DNA of 64,000 bases from a virus, in IMG/VR virus record IMGVR_UViG_3300009506_000005, positions 1-64,000 of that record. One strand, written 5' to 3'. Shown piece after piece: positions 58,022 through 64,000 of the stretch. Each line of letters begins with the position of its first letter. Within the stretch, counting starts at the first letter, position 1. Below the pieces are notes generated by a model. The model was given only the letters and a program-made list of their open reading frames with translations, was not told the origin of the DNA and did not search any database. The position numbers and the translations under genes are program-made.

Positions 58022-59232
58022 CTGATTCCAAATGCGTCACCCATCACCACGCTTGCGATTGCCGAGAGGCAAAGTTCGCGGAGCAGGAGTCCAGGTTGCG
58101 ATCGATTCAGAACGCCATCCGCGCATTCGACCGCATCGGAGAGCCTGCCGGCGAGCAGGTGGCGTCACTTCTTTCCTCCATCCGAGATCTCTCCGGTGCA
58201 AGACCGCCCGGGCCAGTACTGTCTGAGGTGGAGAATCTCCAGGCTCGTTCCCGCACACTGGAGGTAATCGAGACCACGATGCGCATGTCCAGGTCCTGGC
58301 CGGACGGTCTATCGCTATCGGAGGCTATCGCCCAGGGACTGGATGAGCGGGATCGCGCGATCGCAAAACTGGAGAGAGAACGGGAGAGACTGCGCAAGCT
58401 GCTCAGGGACAAGGCCGAGGGAGACCCCACCAACTACGCGGCCAAGGAGGCGGTAGTCCTCGCCGATCCAGACGCCGCCCACGCCGCGGTGATCAACGAC
58501 CTCAGGCGGGAACTGGCCCGGGCCAACGAGGCGAACCGTGAGCTCGTTCAGGCCGCGGTGGACAACGAGACGCTGATCCAGGGGATGAAGGCCGACCTCA
58601 AGCGCCAGGGTGAGTGCATCTCCGAGGTGGTGAAGTGGGGGAGGGGCGTGGATCTCTGGGGCAAGTCCCCGGACGTGCCTGCGGCCGAGGGTCTCAAGGA
58701 CGCTCTTGCCATCGCCCTGACCCTGGACGGTGACCCTGTGGTCATGGCTGCTCTGAGTCCGGCCCGGTCCCTGGTCAATGACATCCTCCTGAGCGAGCGC
58801 AACCACTGGAAGGACCAGGCCGAGGCTCACAAGGACGGCGTGGACATCGAGCTGGATGCGCTCAACGAGCTCGGGCTGCGGACGCGGACCCACCACGTGG
58901 ACGAGAGCGGCGGGTTCGTCTCCATCCTCCTGGACAACGCTGAGGTGGAGATCCGGACGGTGGACGAGAGGGACGCGGACCGGACGCGCTACAACGGGAA
59001 GCGTGAGGTGCTTATCACATGGTGGAACGAAGCGATCGGATCGAACGATGATCCCGAGCAGACCTACTGGTTCGGCGGCGACCCGAGCAACCCGAAGGAT
59101 CACGAGTACAGGAGGGTGCCGCGTGCCGATGGAGACAAGTGCGATCGCTTCGTCTGCATCCACTGCGGGGCCGTGGCCTGGCACCATACCGCGGCGAGGC
59201 CATGTACGCGCCAGATGGAGGCAACACAATAA
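58018..59232 (+). CDS. Coiled-coil accessory protein with Cys/His ends
   Basis: 404 residues from GTG 58018. Starts CVTHHHACDCREAKF, a motif recurring in phage accessory proteins; central coiled coils (ERDRAIAKLERERERLRKLL; NDLRRELARANEANRELVQA); C-terminus CDRFVCIHCGAVAWHH ... C suggests a zinc site. Coupled to the previous gene. Function unknown. Confidence 0.5.
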   Translation: MTDSKCVTHHHACDCREAKFAEQESRLRSIQNAIRAFDRIGEPAGEQVASLLSSIRDLSGARPPGPVLSEVENLQARSRTLEVIETTMRMSRSWPDGLSLSEAIAQGLDERDRAIAKLERERERLRKLLRDKAEGDPTNYAAKEAVVLADPDAAHAAVINDLRRELARANEANRELVQAAVDNETLIQGMKADLKRQGECISEVVKWGRGVDLWGKSPDVPAAEGLKDALAIALTLDGDPVVMAALSPARSLVNDILLSERNHWKDQAEAHKDGVDIELDALNELGLRTRTHHVDESGGFVSILLDNAEVEIRTVDERDADRTRYNGKREVLITWWNEAIGSNDDPEQTYWFGGDPSNPKDHEYRRVPRADGDKCDRFVCIHCGAVAWHHTAARPCTRQMEATQ

Positions 59233-59504
59233 TCACGGGTATCATCGTCATCGGAATTCTCTCCGGCGCCATGCTCTTCCTCGTGGCCGAGAGCGAGCTC
59301 AGTATCGGGATGCGCCTCTTTGCCCTTGTCCTCATCGCCTGCTTCGCCTTGGCTGGGTCGTGGCTATCCTGGCGCTTCCTCCGCCCGGGCGCCGCCACCT
59401 ACTCCTCAGCGACCCCCGATACCCCTCCCAGAGTCCCCCCTCCCTCCCAGTGCTGCCCATGCCCTGTCACTGACACTCGCCCGCAGGGCGGGGGTTCCCC
59501 GTGA
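59202..59504 (+). CDS. Small membrane protein
   Basis: 100 residues, ATG 59202 in another frame inside the preceding gene's end. Two helices (IITGIIVIGILSGAMLFLVA; LFALVLIACFALAGSWLSW), then a proline-rich tail with CCPCP. Unknown. Confidence 0.45.
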   Translation: MYAPDGGNTIITGIIVIGILSGAMLFLVAESELSIGMRLFALVLIACFALAGSWLSWRFLRPGAATYSSATPDTPPRVPPPSQCCPCPVTDTRPQGGGSP

Positions 59505-59686
59505 CGCCTTCCCTCATCGCCGCGGTGGTCTTCTGGACCTGCGCCGTCTTCTGTGGCTCGATGGCCCTGGTACGCGGTGGAGAGAAGCTCGCCCCGTTCG
59601 ATCGCGCCCTGATCCCCACGTCCCTCGCCATCCTCAGCGCCGTCCTCTGGTATGTCATCGGGACGAAGGGCATCCCCCTGGAGTAG
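59501..59686 (+). CDS. Small membrane protein
   Basis: 61 residues from GTG 59501 overlapping the previous TGA. Two helices (LIAAVVFWTCAVFCGSMALV; ALIPTSLAILSAVLWYVIG). Pairs with the preceding membrane gene; unknown. Confidence 0.45.
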   Translation: MTPSLIAAVVFWTCAVFCGSMALVRGGEKLAPFDRALIPTSLAILSAVLWYVIGTKGIPLE

Positions 59687-59792
59687 CACGTACCGAATCA
59701 GATTGACGTCCCTACGCTCCCTCACCTTCCCCTCCAATCCCACTCCAACCAACGAACCTGTCGATATTCCTAGCCTTGTCATCCTGTCACCA

Positions 59793-59826
59793 TGTCTTGC
59801 CATCTTGTCGCAGGTGTCTTGCCACT
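59793..59826. repeat. Direct repeats upstream of the HTH gene promoter
   Basis: TGTCTTGCCA occurs at 59793-59802 and 59815-59824, spacing 22 bases (two helical turns), ending ten bases before the -35 box at 59836. The second copy extends to TTGCCACT. Suggests an activator or repressor site. Confidence 0.5.
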
Positions 59827-59835
59827 CTGGCGTCC

Positions 59836-59864
59836 TTGACACGACAGCCCCACATCGCTACCAT
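59836..59864 (+). promoter_or_regulatory. Consensus promoter giving a leaderless transcript
   Basis: TTGACA (59836-59841), 17-base spacer, TACCAT (59859-59864). Expected start 59871-59872, the A of the ATG. No ribosome-binding site precedes the ATG. Confidence 0.7.
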
Positions 59865-59871
59865 CCTTCCC

Positions 59872-60678
59872 ATGGCAGGCAAGCGCAAACCACTGAAAAC
59901 TCAACGCCGTAAGTGCGGACCCAAACCACCCGGCGAGGAGATCAACTACAAGTACATCGACCGACTCATCGTCCATGGCGAAACCAGAGTAGACCCAACT
60001 ACCAAAGAAAAAATGGTCACTTACCCCACATACAGGGAACTCGCCGCACGATTCGGAGTCTCGCATACCACCATCTCCAACTACGCCAGACGACATAACT
60101 GTATAGAAAGACGCAAGAAAGCCATCCAGCGGGAGCACGAGAAGATTGACCAGACACTCGCTGAACTGAGGTCGGATGCCCGCGCCCTCTCGATCGAGGA
60201 TGAGCTTCGCATGGTTGACAGTGCCCTCCTCGATGCCTGGACCCGGATCAAGGAGGGGGGGCTGAGAGTCGACTCCATCTCTGACCTCAACGTTGCGATA
60301 AGACTCAAGAAGTTCCTCATGGGTGACGTGGAGAGCCGCGTCGCCGTCCAGCATGGGATCGCCATCGAGGACATCCAGAAGCGGCACCAAGCTGCGGTGA
60401 AGCTGGCGAACACGGTCGCGGACGAGGCCGAGCAGGAGCGGGCCCGCCTCCTGGCTGGCGAGGTGGATGACGCCCCCATCGACGTGGAGTTCACCGCAGA
60501 GGACAAGAAGCCCGAGGAGAGCTCGCCGGCCGAGGAGCCCGCAGGACCCCAGGAGAGCCACGAGGATGCGCCTGAGGAGCCGAATGAGGACGATCCCTTG
60601 GCCACCATCATGCGGCTGGAGAACGAGAGCACAGAGCAAGAGAGCGGCCCGAGGCCTCCTCTGGTAGCTGGGGCCTGA
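59872..60678 (+). CDS. HTH protein resembling a terminase small subunit
   Basis: 268 residues; ATG 59872 chosen because upstream frame is not protein-like and the promoter ends here. Basic N-terminus, then TYRELAARFGVSHTTISNYA (about 48-67), a helix-turn-helix, RRHNCIERRKKAIQREHEKI, a helical middle (LNVAIRLKKFLMGDVESRVA) and an acidic proline-rich C-terminus. This is the architecture of terminase small subunits, but no large subunit is encoded in the window, so another DNA-binding role is possible. Confidence 0.5.
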   Translation: MAGKRKPLKTQRRKCGPKPPGEEINYKYIDRLIVHGETRVDPTTKEKMVTYPTYRELAARFGVSHTTISNYARRHNCIERRKKAIQREHEKIDQTLAELRSDARALSIEDELRMVDSALLDAWTRIKEGGLRVDSISDLNVAIRLKKFLMGDVESRVAVQHGIAIEDIQKRHQAAVKLANTVADEAEQERARLLAGEVDDAPIDVEFTAEDKKPEESSPAEEPAGPQESHEDAPEEPNEDDPLATIMRLENESTEQESGPRPPLVAGA

Positions 60679-60843
60679 ATTATATTAGGGCTCCTTAGGC
60701 CCTCACACCATCCGGTCATCGCATCAATCTGCCGAACGCTGAACAAGCTGGTCTCATCAAACCGCCGGCTGAGACCTGACCCGCCTGTGGATCGTTCGGC
60801 TGACCCCCCTCGCCAGCCTGGCCGATTGCCTACTTCACGTAAT

Positions 60844-60957
60844 AGTGGCAATGGTTTCGGGGTGTGCTCGTATGATTCCGCGTAGTTACGAGAGAGCGTG
60901 GCCCCTGGATGCCAGGTACCCGTTGCCACTTTCGCTAGCTGGACCAGGGGCCGACGC
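60844..60957 (+). ncRNA. Pseudoknot-capable structured element
   Basis: Stem 1: AGTGGCAATGG (60844-60854) with CCGTTGCCACT (60920-60930), eleven pairs including one G-U. Stem 2: GCGTGGCCCCTGG (60896-60908) with CCAGGGGCC-G-ACGC (60944-60957), thirteen pairs with one bulge. The second strand of stem 1 lies in the loop of stem 2, so the two interlock. A further hairpin CTCGTA/TACGAG (60867-60892) sits between. AGTGGCAAT can instead pair upstream with ATTGCC-T-ACT (60825-60834), a possible switch. No known RNA family recognised. Confidence 0.5.
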
Positions 60958-61075
60958 CTACCGCAGAGGGCGACGACCCGTAAGATCCTGTAACCATTAA
61001 TAAAACCCAAAATTTCAAAAATACTGTAATTCAGGGTAGGCGCATCCCCCTCCACACACTGGGTGGGATCTGGTT

Positions 61076-61175
61076 CCTTTCCAGGGAAAGGCTAATGATA
61101 GTGGGTAGTTAGTGGGTTTACAGGGGGAGTGGGCGGTTTCTGGAACCTTTCCACGTTAGTCTAATGAAAACGTGG
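61076..61175. repeat. Two related hairpin repeats
   Basis: CCTTTCC AG GGAAAGG (61076-61091) followed by CTAATGA, and a second copy CCTTTCC (61146-61152) whose tail CCACGTT pairs with AACGTGG (61151-61157, 61169-61175) around CTAATGA. The shared CCTTTCC...CTAATGA layout marks a diverged direct repeat about 70 bases apart. Confidence 0.5.
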
Positions 61176-61347
61176 AGTTATGAGAATTCGCAAGGTTTCC
61201 AGTGGATTGTTGTTGGATGTGGGAGATGGTAGCGGAGAGTATCGATGTAAAGGAATGGGGCCGATGGAGGCTGTATTGTCAATCGAGGATGGTGTGTGAT
61301 GGCGGTTTGTTGCTCACGTATGAGCGGCGAGGGCGGTTGTTGTTCAT

Positions 61348-61440
61348 GGATCGGGGTTTGATTTCACGAAAGGGCCTTTCTGTTTCACGGATCGGGGTTT
61401 CGTTTCAGGAATGGGGCTAGAATTTCACGGATCGAGGATT
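61348..61440. repeat. Tandem repeat of about 40 bp, three copies
   Basis: GGATCGGGGTTT at 61348 and 61389 and GGATCGAGGATT at 61429, spacing 41 and 40 bases, each preceded by TTCA(T/C) and followed by TTTCA(C/G)GAA in the first two. Non-coding. Candidate binding-site array. Confidence 0.6.
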
Positions 61441-61627
61441 CTGAAAATCCGGGATCTTGGGGGTGGTGGGGATTTGAAGCTTGACGGAAAGAAAGTGGTG
61501 TGGATAGTGTCGGGGGTGAGCCGGTCTCCGGCGGGGTGCTTGGTCTTGGAGCTGCGATGCCCCCCCCCACATCCACGCGAGACCATGTGCTGGAGGCCGG
61601 CGTTTTTTCTTGGTCCTGTTCCTCCTT

Positions 61628-61764
61628 CATTCAGTGGACTAGATCGCGGGATTCTTGGGTGGAGTAGTCCAGGGGCTTCGTGAGGCTGCGGAGAATGGGC
61701 GTGAGGGGGCGTTTGGGAGTGGACTAGTTGATGGGTAGGTAGTGCGTAGGTAGTCCACTGAATG
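61628..61764. repeat. 137-bp element with 14-bp terminal and nested inverted repeats
   Basis: CATTCAGTGGACTA (61628-61641) is the exact reverse complement of TAGTCCACTGAATG (61751-61764). Inside, TAGTCCA (61665-61671) pairs with TGGACTA (61720-61726). Four TGGACTA cores thus alternate in orientation. No coding frame and no clear target-site duplication. Could be a cruciform, a protein-binding cluster or a miniature element. Confidence 0.65.
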
Positions 61765-62023
61765 CGATTGTGGGGAGGCTGGGAGGGGAACGGGGGCCCC
61801 GCCCGCGGGGCGGGCTCCTGGGGCTGGGAGCAGAGGGCTTGGTGGCCGGGCCCGGGGGGAGTGGATCCGCTTGGTGGCGGCGCCCGGAGCATGGGAGATC
61901 ATCTGCTTCCGCTGGTCTTCGATCGCGCGCACGCGACTTGACCCCGCCCAGCTGTCGTGCGAGGATGGATCCAGATGCCGGGATTGAGCATCGAGACAAC
62001 CGAAAGGAGAAGGAGATGAAACG

Positions 62024-62404
62024 ATGAGAATCACTGCAAGGGCCCTCGCTGTGGTTGTGCTCCTGGCCGCGCTCGCGTTCTGCGTCGTGGCCTCCGCCGA
62101 CCAGATCGAGATCACCAACCACGAGACGGAGATCGCCGCGGTGGACACCGACAACGTCAGCACCGCCCCGATCGAGGTCTTCAACGGAGGACATCCCCTC
62201 GTCTCCCACGTGGACGACGCCGGGCTGAGCGTGATCGTCTGCCATACGGACGGCCGAGCCGTGGCCACGGCACACGTAAGCGCGACCACTGAGGATGACT
62301 ACTTGAAGGAACAAACATCAACACGGAAGTGGGTGAACGCTTGCTCTGGCGCTACTCTGCCACCGCGGCGTATCCCATTCATCGCTGGATTCGTGGGTGA
62401 GTGA
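62024..62404 (+). CDS. Secreted protein, unknown
   Basis: 126 residues, ATG 62024 behind AAGGAGAAGGAG. Signal peptide ITARALAVVVLLAALAFCVV with cleavage likely after ASA. Mature part is beta-rich with two cysteines (SVIVCHTDGRAVATAH; WVNACSG), perhaps a disulfide. First gene after the noncoding region and last rightward gene. A weak TTGACC (61938) with GAGGAT 17 bases on may be its promoter. Function unknown. Confidence 0.55.
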   Translation: MRITARALAVVVLLAALAFCVVASADQIEITNHETEIAAVDTDNVSTAPIEVFNGGHPLVSHVDDAGLSVIVCHTDGRAVATAHVSATTEDDYLKEQTSTRKWVNACSGATLPPRRIPFIAGFVGE

Positions 62405-62419
62405 ACTCGTTCTTTCCTA

Positions 62420-62457
62420 GATTGATGCCCTGACCAGTCAGTACGATCCGATCAATC
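62420..62457. terminator. Inverted repeat between convergent genes
   Basis: GATTGAT (62420-62426) pairs with ATCAATC (62451-62457), and CTGAC CA GTCAG lies inside. It spans the gap between convergent genes and overlaps the leftward gene's stop. No strong T run, so termination is uncertain. Confidence 0.35.
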
Positions 62458-63018
62458 CGAAAGACGTTTTTCAATGGCAAGGTCCAAAGTGGACAGGGCC
62501 CGGATCCGGTTGCGGAGAGACCGTTTCTTCTCGCGATCGTCCGTGGCCTCCAGCTCGGTGGAGAGATCGCTGATCACCGCGTTGAGCCAAGTGCACGCCC
62601 GCTCCCACTCCAGGCGGGGCATGGCGACGGAGATCAGCTGGGTGCGGCGCTCCTCGTCGTACACATCATCCGCGCGATCCTTACCAATGTCCTGGCGCAT
62701 GGCGAGTACCTCGCGGCCGAGGTCGGTGATCGCGTAGCCGTCTCCAGCCTGTGGAACGTGAACCAGGTTCCTCGTGATGAGCAGCGTCGAAACAGATGGC
62801 AGCTTGTTCCCCTCGGACATGGTGAGGAGATCCCCAATCATCTTGGCGTTGATCGTCTCGGCGAGCATGGCCACCTCCTGAGCGTGCTCCCCGTAGGCGG
62901 TCAGATTCCCGTCTCTCTTCGCCAGGCCGCGTCGCACGAGCTGAGACACTGCATCCGGGCTCGGCTTGATGGTGGGATCCGTGAGACACTCGCGCTCCTC
63001 CTTCGTGAGCTTGATCAT
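62452..63018 (-). CDS. Leftward protein with winged-helix-like segments
   Basis: 188 residues on the minus strand. KLTKEERECLTDPTIKPSPD, AVSQLVRRGLAKRDGNLTAY and VSTLLITRNLVHVPQAGDGY, then AITDLGREVLAMR look like repeated winged-helix units with a reading wing; C-terminal helices (AIEKRL). Overlaps the upstream gene by four bases. Possibly a DNA-binding regulator; not a recognised family. Confidence 0.5.
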   Translation of the reverse strand: MIKLTKEERECLTDPTIKPSPDAVSQLVRRGLAKRDGNLTAYGEHAQEVAMLAETINAKMIGDLLTMSEGNKLPSVSTLLITRNLVHVPQAGDGYAITDLGREVLAMRQDIGKDRADDVYDEERRTQLISVAMPRLEWERACTWLNAVISDLSTELEATDDREKKRSLRNRIRALSTLDLAIEKRLSD

Positions 63019-63674
63019 CGCCCCACCTTCTCGCGGAAGACGGCGACCTTCTTCCTGAGCTTGGCCTCGTACCGCGAAAGCTGCTCGATGGCCTTGCGAA
63101 TTGGAGCGCGCTCCTCCCGCGGAACCAGCACGAGCTTCTCGGAGAAGAGGACCACGGCGCCGGCAAGCGCATCGGCCAGGGCACCCGCATCATCGATCCT
63201 CGGAGGTTCGAGGAGCTGGACGCGGCCGCGTTCCTCCATCTTTGGAACCTCTCCTGGTTCGTCGACAAGCAGCCCACGATCCACGGCCTCCCAGTACGTG
63301 ACCAGGCCACGATCGCTGATCACGTTGCGCTTCTGGTTCCTGTCATACTTGATCAGCCGGTAGCCGCGGAGGATCATCCAGATGTCCGTCTTGACGAAAC
63401 GCCTGGCCCATGTTTTCTCATCATCTGCGAGTATCTTGATAGCCTCGACAATCTTCTCACGGTTCTTCTTTTTTTCGAGCTCGTCCATGGCGCGGATCGC
63501 CTCGGTGCGCAGTTGCCCGGCAGATGTCCGATTCCATGATCGTCCATCTCCTTCCGGAGCCGATTCGAGCAGACCGAGATCGCGCAATTCGATCGCCGTA
63601 TCCGCGCTTCCGGTGATGTCCCCGCGCAGCATGTCCCGCTGCTCGTCCGTGAGCTTGAGGGGCAGGCCGGTCAT
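63015..63674 (-). CDS. Leftward protein related in layout to its neighbour
   Basis: 219 residues, minus strand. PLKLTDEQRDMLRGDITGSA, DTAIELRDLGLLESAPEGDG and RTSAGQLRTEAIRAMDELEK parallel the start of the next gene (K-L-T-x-E-x-R, then a short helix and a wing), so the two may be distant paralogs. C-terminal helical coiled coil (IEQLSRYEAKLRKKVAVF). Function unknown. Confidence 0.5.
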   Translation of the reverse strand: MTGLPLKLTDEQRDMLRGDITGSADTAIELRDLGLLESAPEGDGRSWNRTSAGQLRTEAIRAMDELEKKKNREKIVEAIKILADDEKTWARRFVKTDIWMILRGYRLIKYDRNQKRNVISDRGLVTYWEAVDRGLLVDEPGEVPKMEERGRVQLLEPPRIDDAGALADALAGAVVLFSEKLVLVPREERAPIRKAIEQLSRYEAKLRKKVAVFREKVGR

Positions 63675-63913
63675 CTGGCCTTCCTCTTGGCCAGGGCCGC
63701 GGAAACTGTCTCCGCGATCCCCAGCGCCGTGAGCAGACGGTAGAGCCGCGGACGGTGGATGCCGAGCTCCTGGGCCAAGGCAACCAAGGTCGGCTGCTCG
63801 ATGGACTCCACGGCTGCGAGAACCTCTTCCAGGGCCCGGGCCGCTACCCGGCGATCGAACTTGCTGCGGTTGTCCGTGAAGACGGAGATGGAGTTGGAGT
63901 TGGGGCCGGTCAT
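63671..63913 (-). CDS. Fis-type helix-turn-helix protein
   Basis: 80 residues, minus strand, ATG 63913 within ATGA overlap. PTLVALAQELGIHRPRLYRL with following LLTALGI is a Fis/NtrC-type helix-turn-helix. Likely a transcription regulator of the leftward unit, which may be an early or control operon. Confidence 0.6.
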   Translation of the reverse strand: MTGPNSNSISVFTDNRSKFDRRVAARALEEVLAAVESIEQPTLVALAQELGIHRPRLYRLLTALGIAETVSAALAKRKAR

Positions 63914-64000
63914 GATGTGCCCTCCTTGTCCAGGTGCTCGCGGAGGAGCTTGTTGATGCGGCGGGCCATCCTGATCTTCCCCGTCTCGTAGGGATCCCGA
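63910..64000 (-). CDS. Partial leftward gene at window edge
   Basis: Only the last 29 codons are present, reading RDPYETGKIRMARRINKLLR then EHLDKEGTS and stop. GGAGGG in it serves the next gene's start. Too short to classify; the basic helix may belong to a DNA-binding protein. Confidence 0.5.
   Translation of the reverse strand, partial: RDPYETGKIRMARRINKLLREHLDKEGTS

Larger units (their letters stand above)
60679..62023. other. 1.3-kb noncoding region rich in repeats
   Basis: No convincing gene on either strand; open frames here are proline- or arginine-rich shadows. Contents in order: AGGGC/GCCCT hairpin (60687-60703); nested stems GCCGAACG/CGTTCGGC (60731, 60793) and GGTCTCA/TGAGACC (60750, 60770); pseudoknot-capable element (60844-60957); AT-rich stretch (60985-61030); hairpin pair (61076-61175); 40-bp repeats (61348-61440); nine-C run (61560); nested inverted repeats (61628-61764); GC-rich hairpin (61801-61815). 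Could hold packaging site, structured RNA or control region. Confidence 0.7.

Noticed and set aside
61560-61568. Run of nine C
   Set aside because: Homopolymer; more likely a sequencing-prone spot than a feature by itself.
61425-61892. Open frame on the minus strand in the noncoding region
   Set aside because: Proline/histidine/serine-rich with no protein-like pattern and spanning the inverted repeats.
60679-62023. tRNA, tmRNA or known structured RNA in the noncoding region
   Set aside because: No T-arm GTTCRA with matching acceptor stem, and no tmRNA ends were found by eye; the stems present do not fold as a cloverleaf.
1-64000. CRISPR array, insertion sequence, integrase or diversity-generating retroelement
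   Set aside because: No spaced direct repeats of CRISPR type, no transposase or integrase motif, and no reverse transcriptase were seen.

Overview
The window is a dense, almost entirely rightward block of a large tailed-phage (or prophage) genome. It is GC-rich, genes overlap at ATGA/GTGA/TTGA junctions, and no cellular housekeeping gene is visible. A baseplate-J protein and a P2 gpI-like tail protein at the left edge point to a contractile tail. A small sigma-region-4 protein of a type I associate with Myxococcota/Deltaproteobacteria and their phages hints at such a host; this is inference only. Both window edges cut genes.

Layout. 1-13029: baseplate/tail module (baseplate J, several LamG-like proteins, gpI-like tail protein, fibre/propeller-like protein) followed by two membrane proteins that look like lysis genes. 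13030-13795: long intergenic region with short tandem repeats. 13796-17627: three-gene operon of an unrecognised protein, a MoxR/RavA-type AAA ATPase and a VWA (ViaA-like) protein. 17757-26309: own promoter, Fe-S type PD-(D/E)XK nuclease, zinc ribbons, a histone-H1-like protein, a sigma-region-4 protein, and a YqaJ exonuclease/RecT annealing pair. 26310-35743: terminator, promoter and structured leader, then a replication initiator gene containing two arrays of 12-bp repeats (candidate origin), RtcB RNA ligase, an MmcB-like nuclease and a DnaB helicase. 35749-47124: endolysin amidase, a HExxH membrane peptidase behind a structured leader, RuvC-like resolvase, a TSCPD protein, gp37/DUF5131, an RlaP-like nucleotidyltransferase, DUF1643 and a spanin-like pair. 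47155-59686: many small accessory genes (ASCH, DUF1937, nuclease, YkgJ, Ead-like, large zinc-finger coiled coil), including a stretch (about 50.2-55.6 kb) with a recurrent embedded ribosome-binding junction and apparently different codon use. 59836-60678: strong promoter exactly at the ATG of an HTH protein resembling a terminase small subunit. 60679-62023: 1.3 kb noncoding region rich in inverted and tandem repeats, including a segment able to form a pseudoknot. 62024-62404: secreted protein. 62452-64000: leftward genes, including HTH proteins, convergent with the rest.

How it fits together. YqaJ + RecT + RuvC + the Fe-S nuclease would process and recombine phage DNA. The initiator loads DnaB at an origin probably inside its own gene. 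RtcB plus the RlaP-like enzyme suggest RNA repair. The MoxR-VWA operon is a chaperone-like remodelling pair of unknown target. The strongest candidates for something new are the pseudoknot-capable noncoding element (60844-60957), the 12-bp repeat arrays with the long stem at the initiator transcript 5' end, the MoxR-VWA operon with its unrecognised partner, and the RuvA-C-like/lysine-rich/winged-helix protein.
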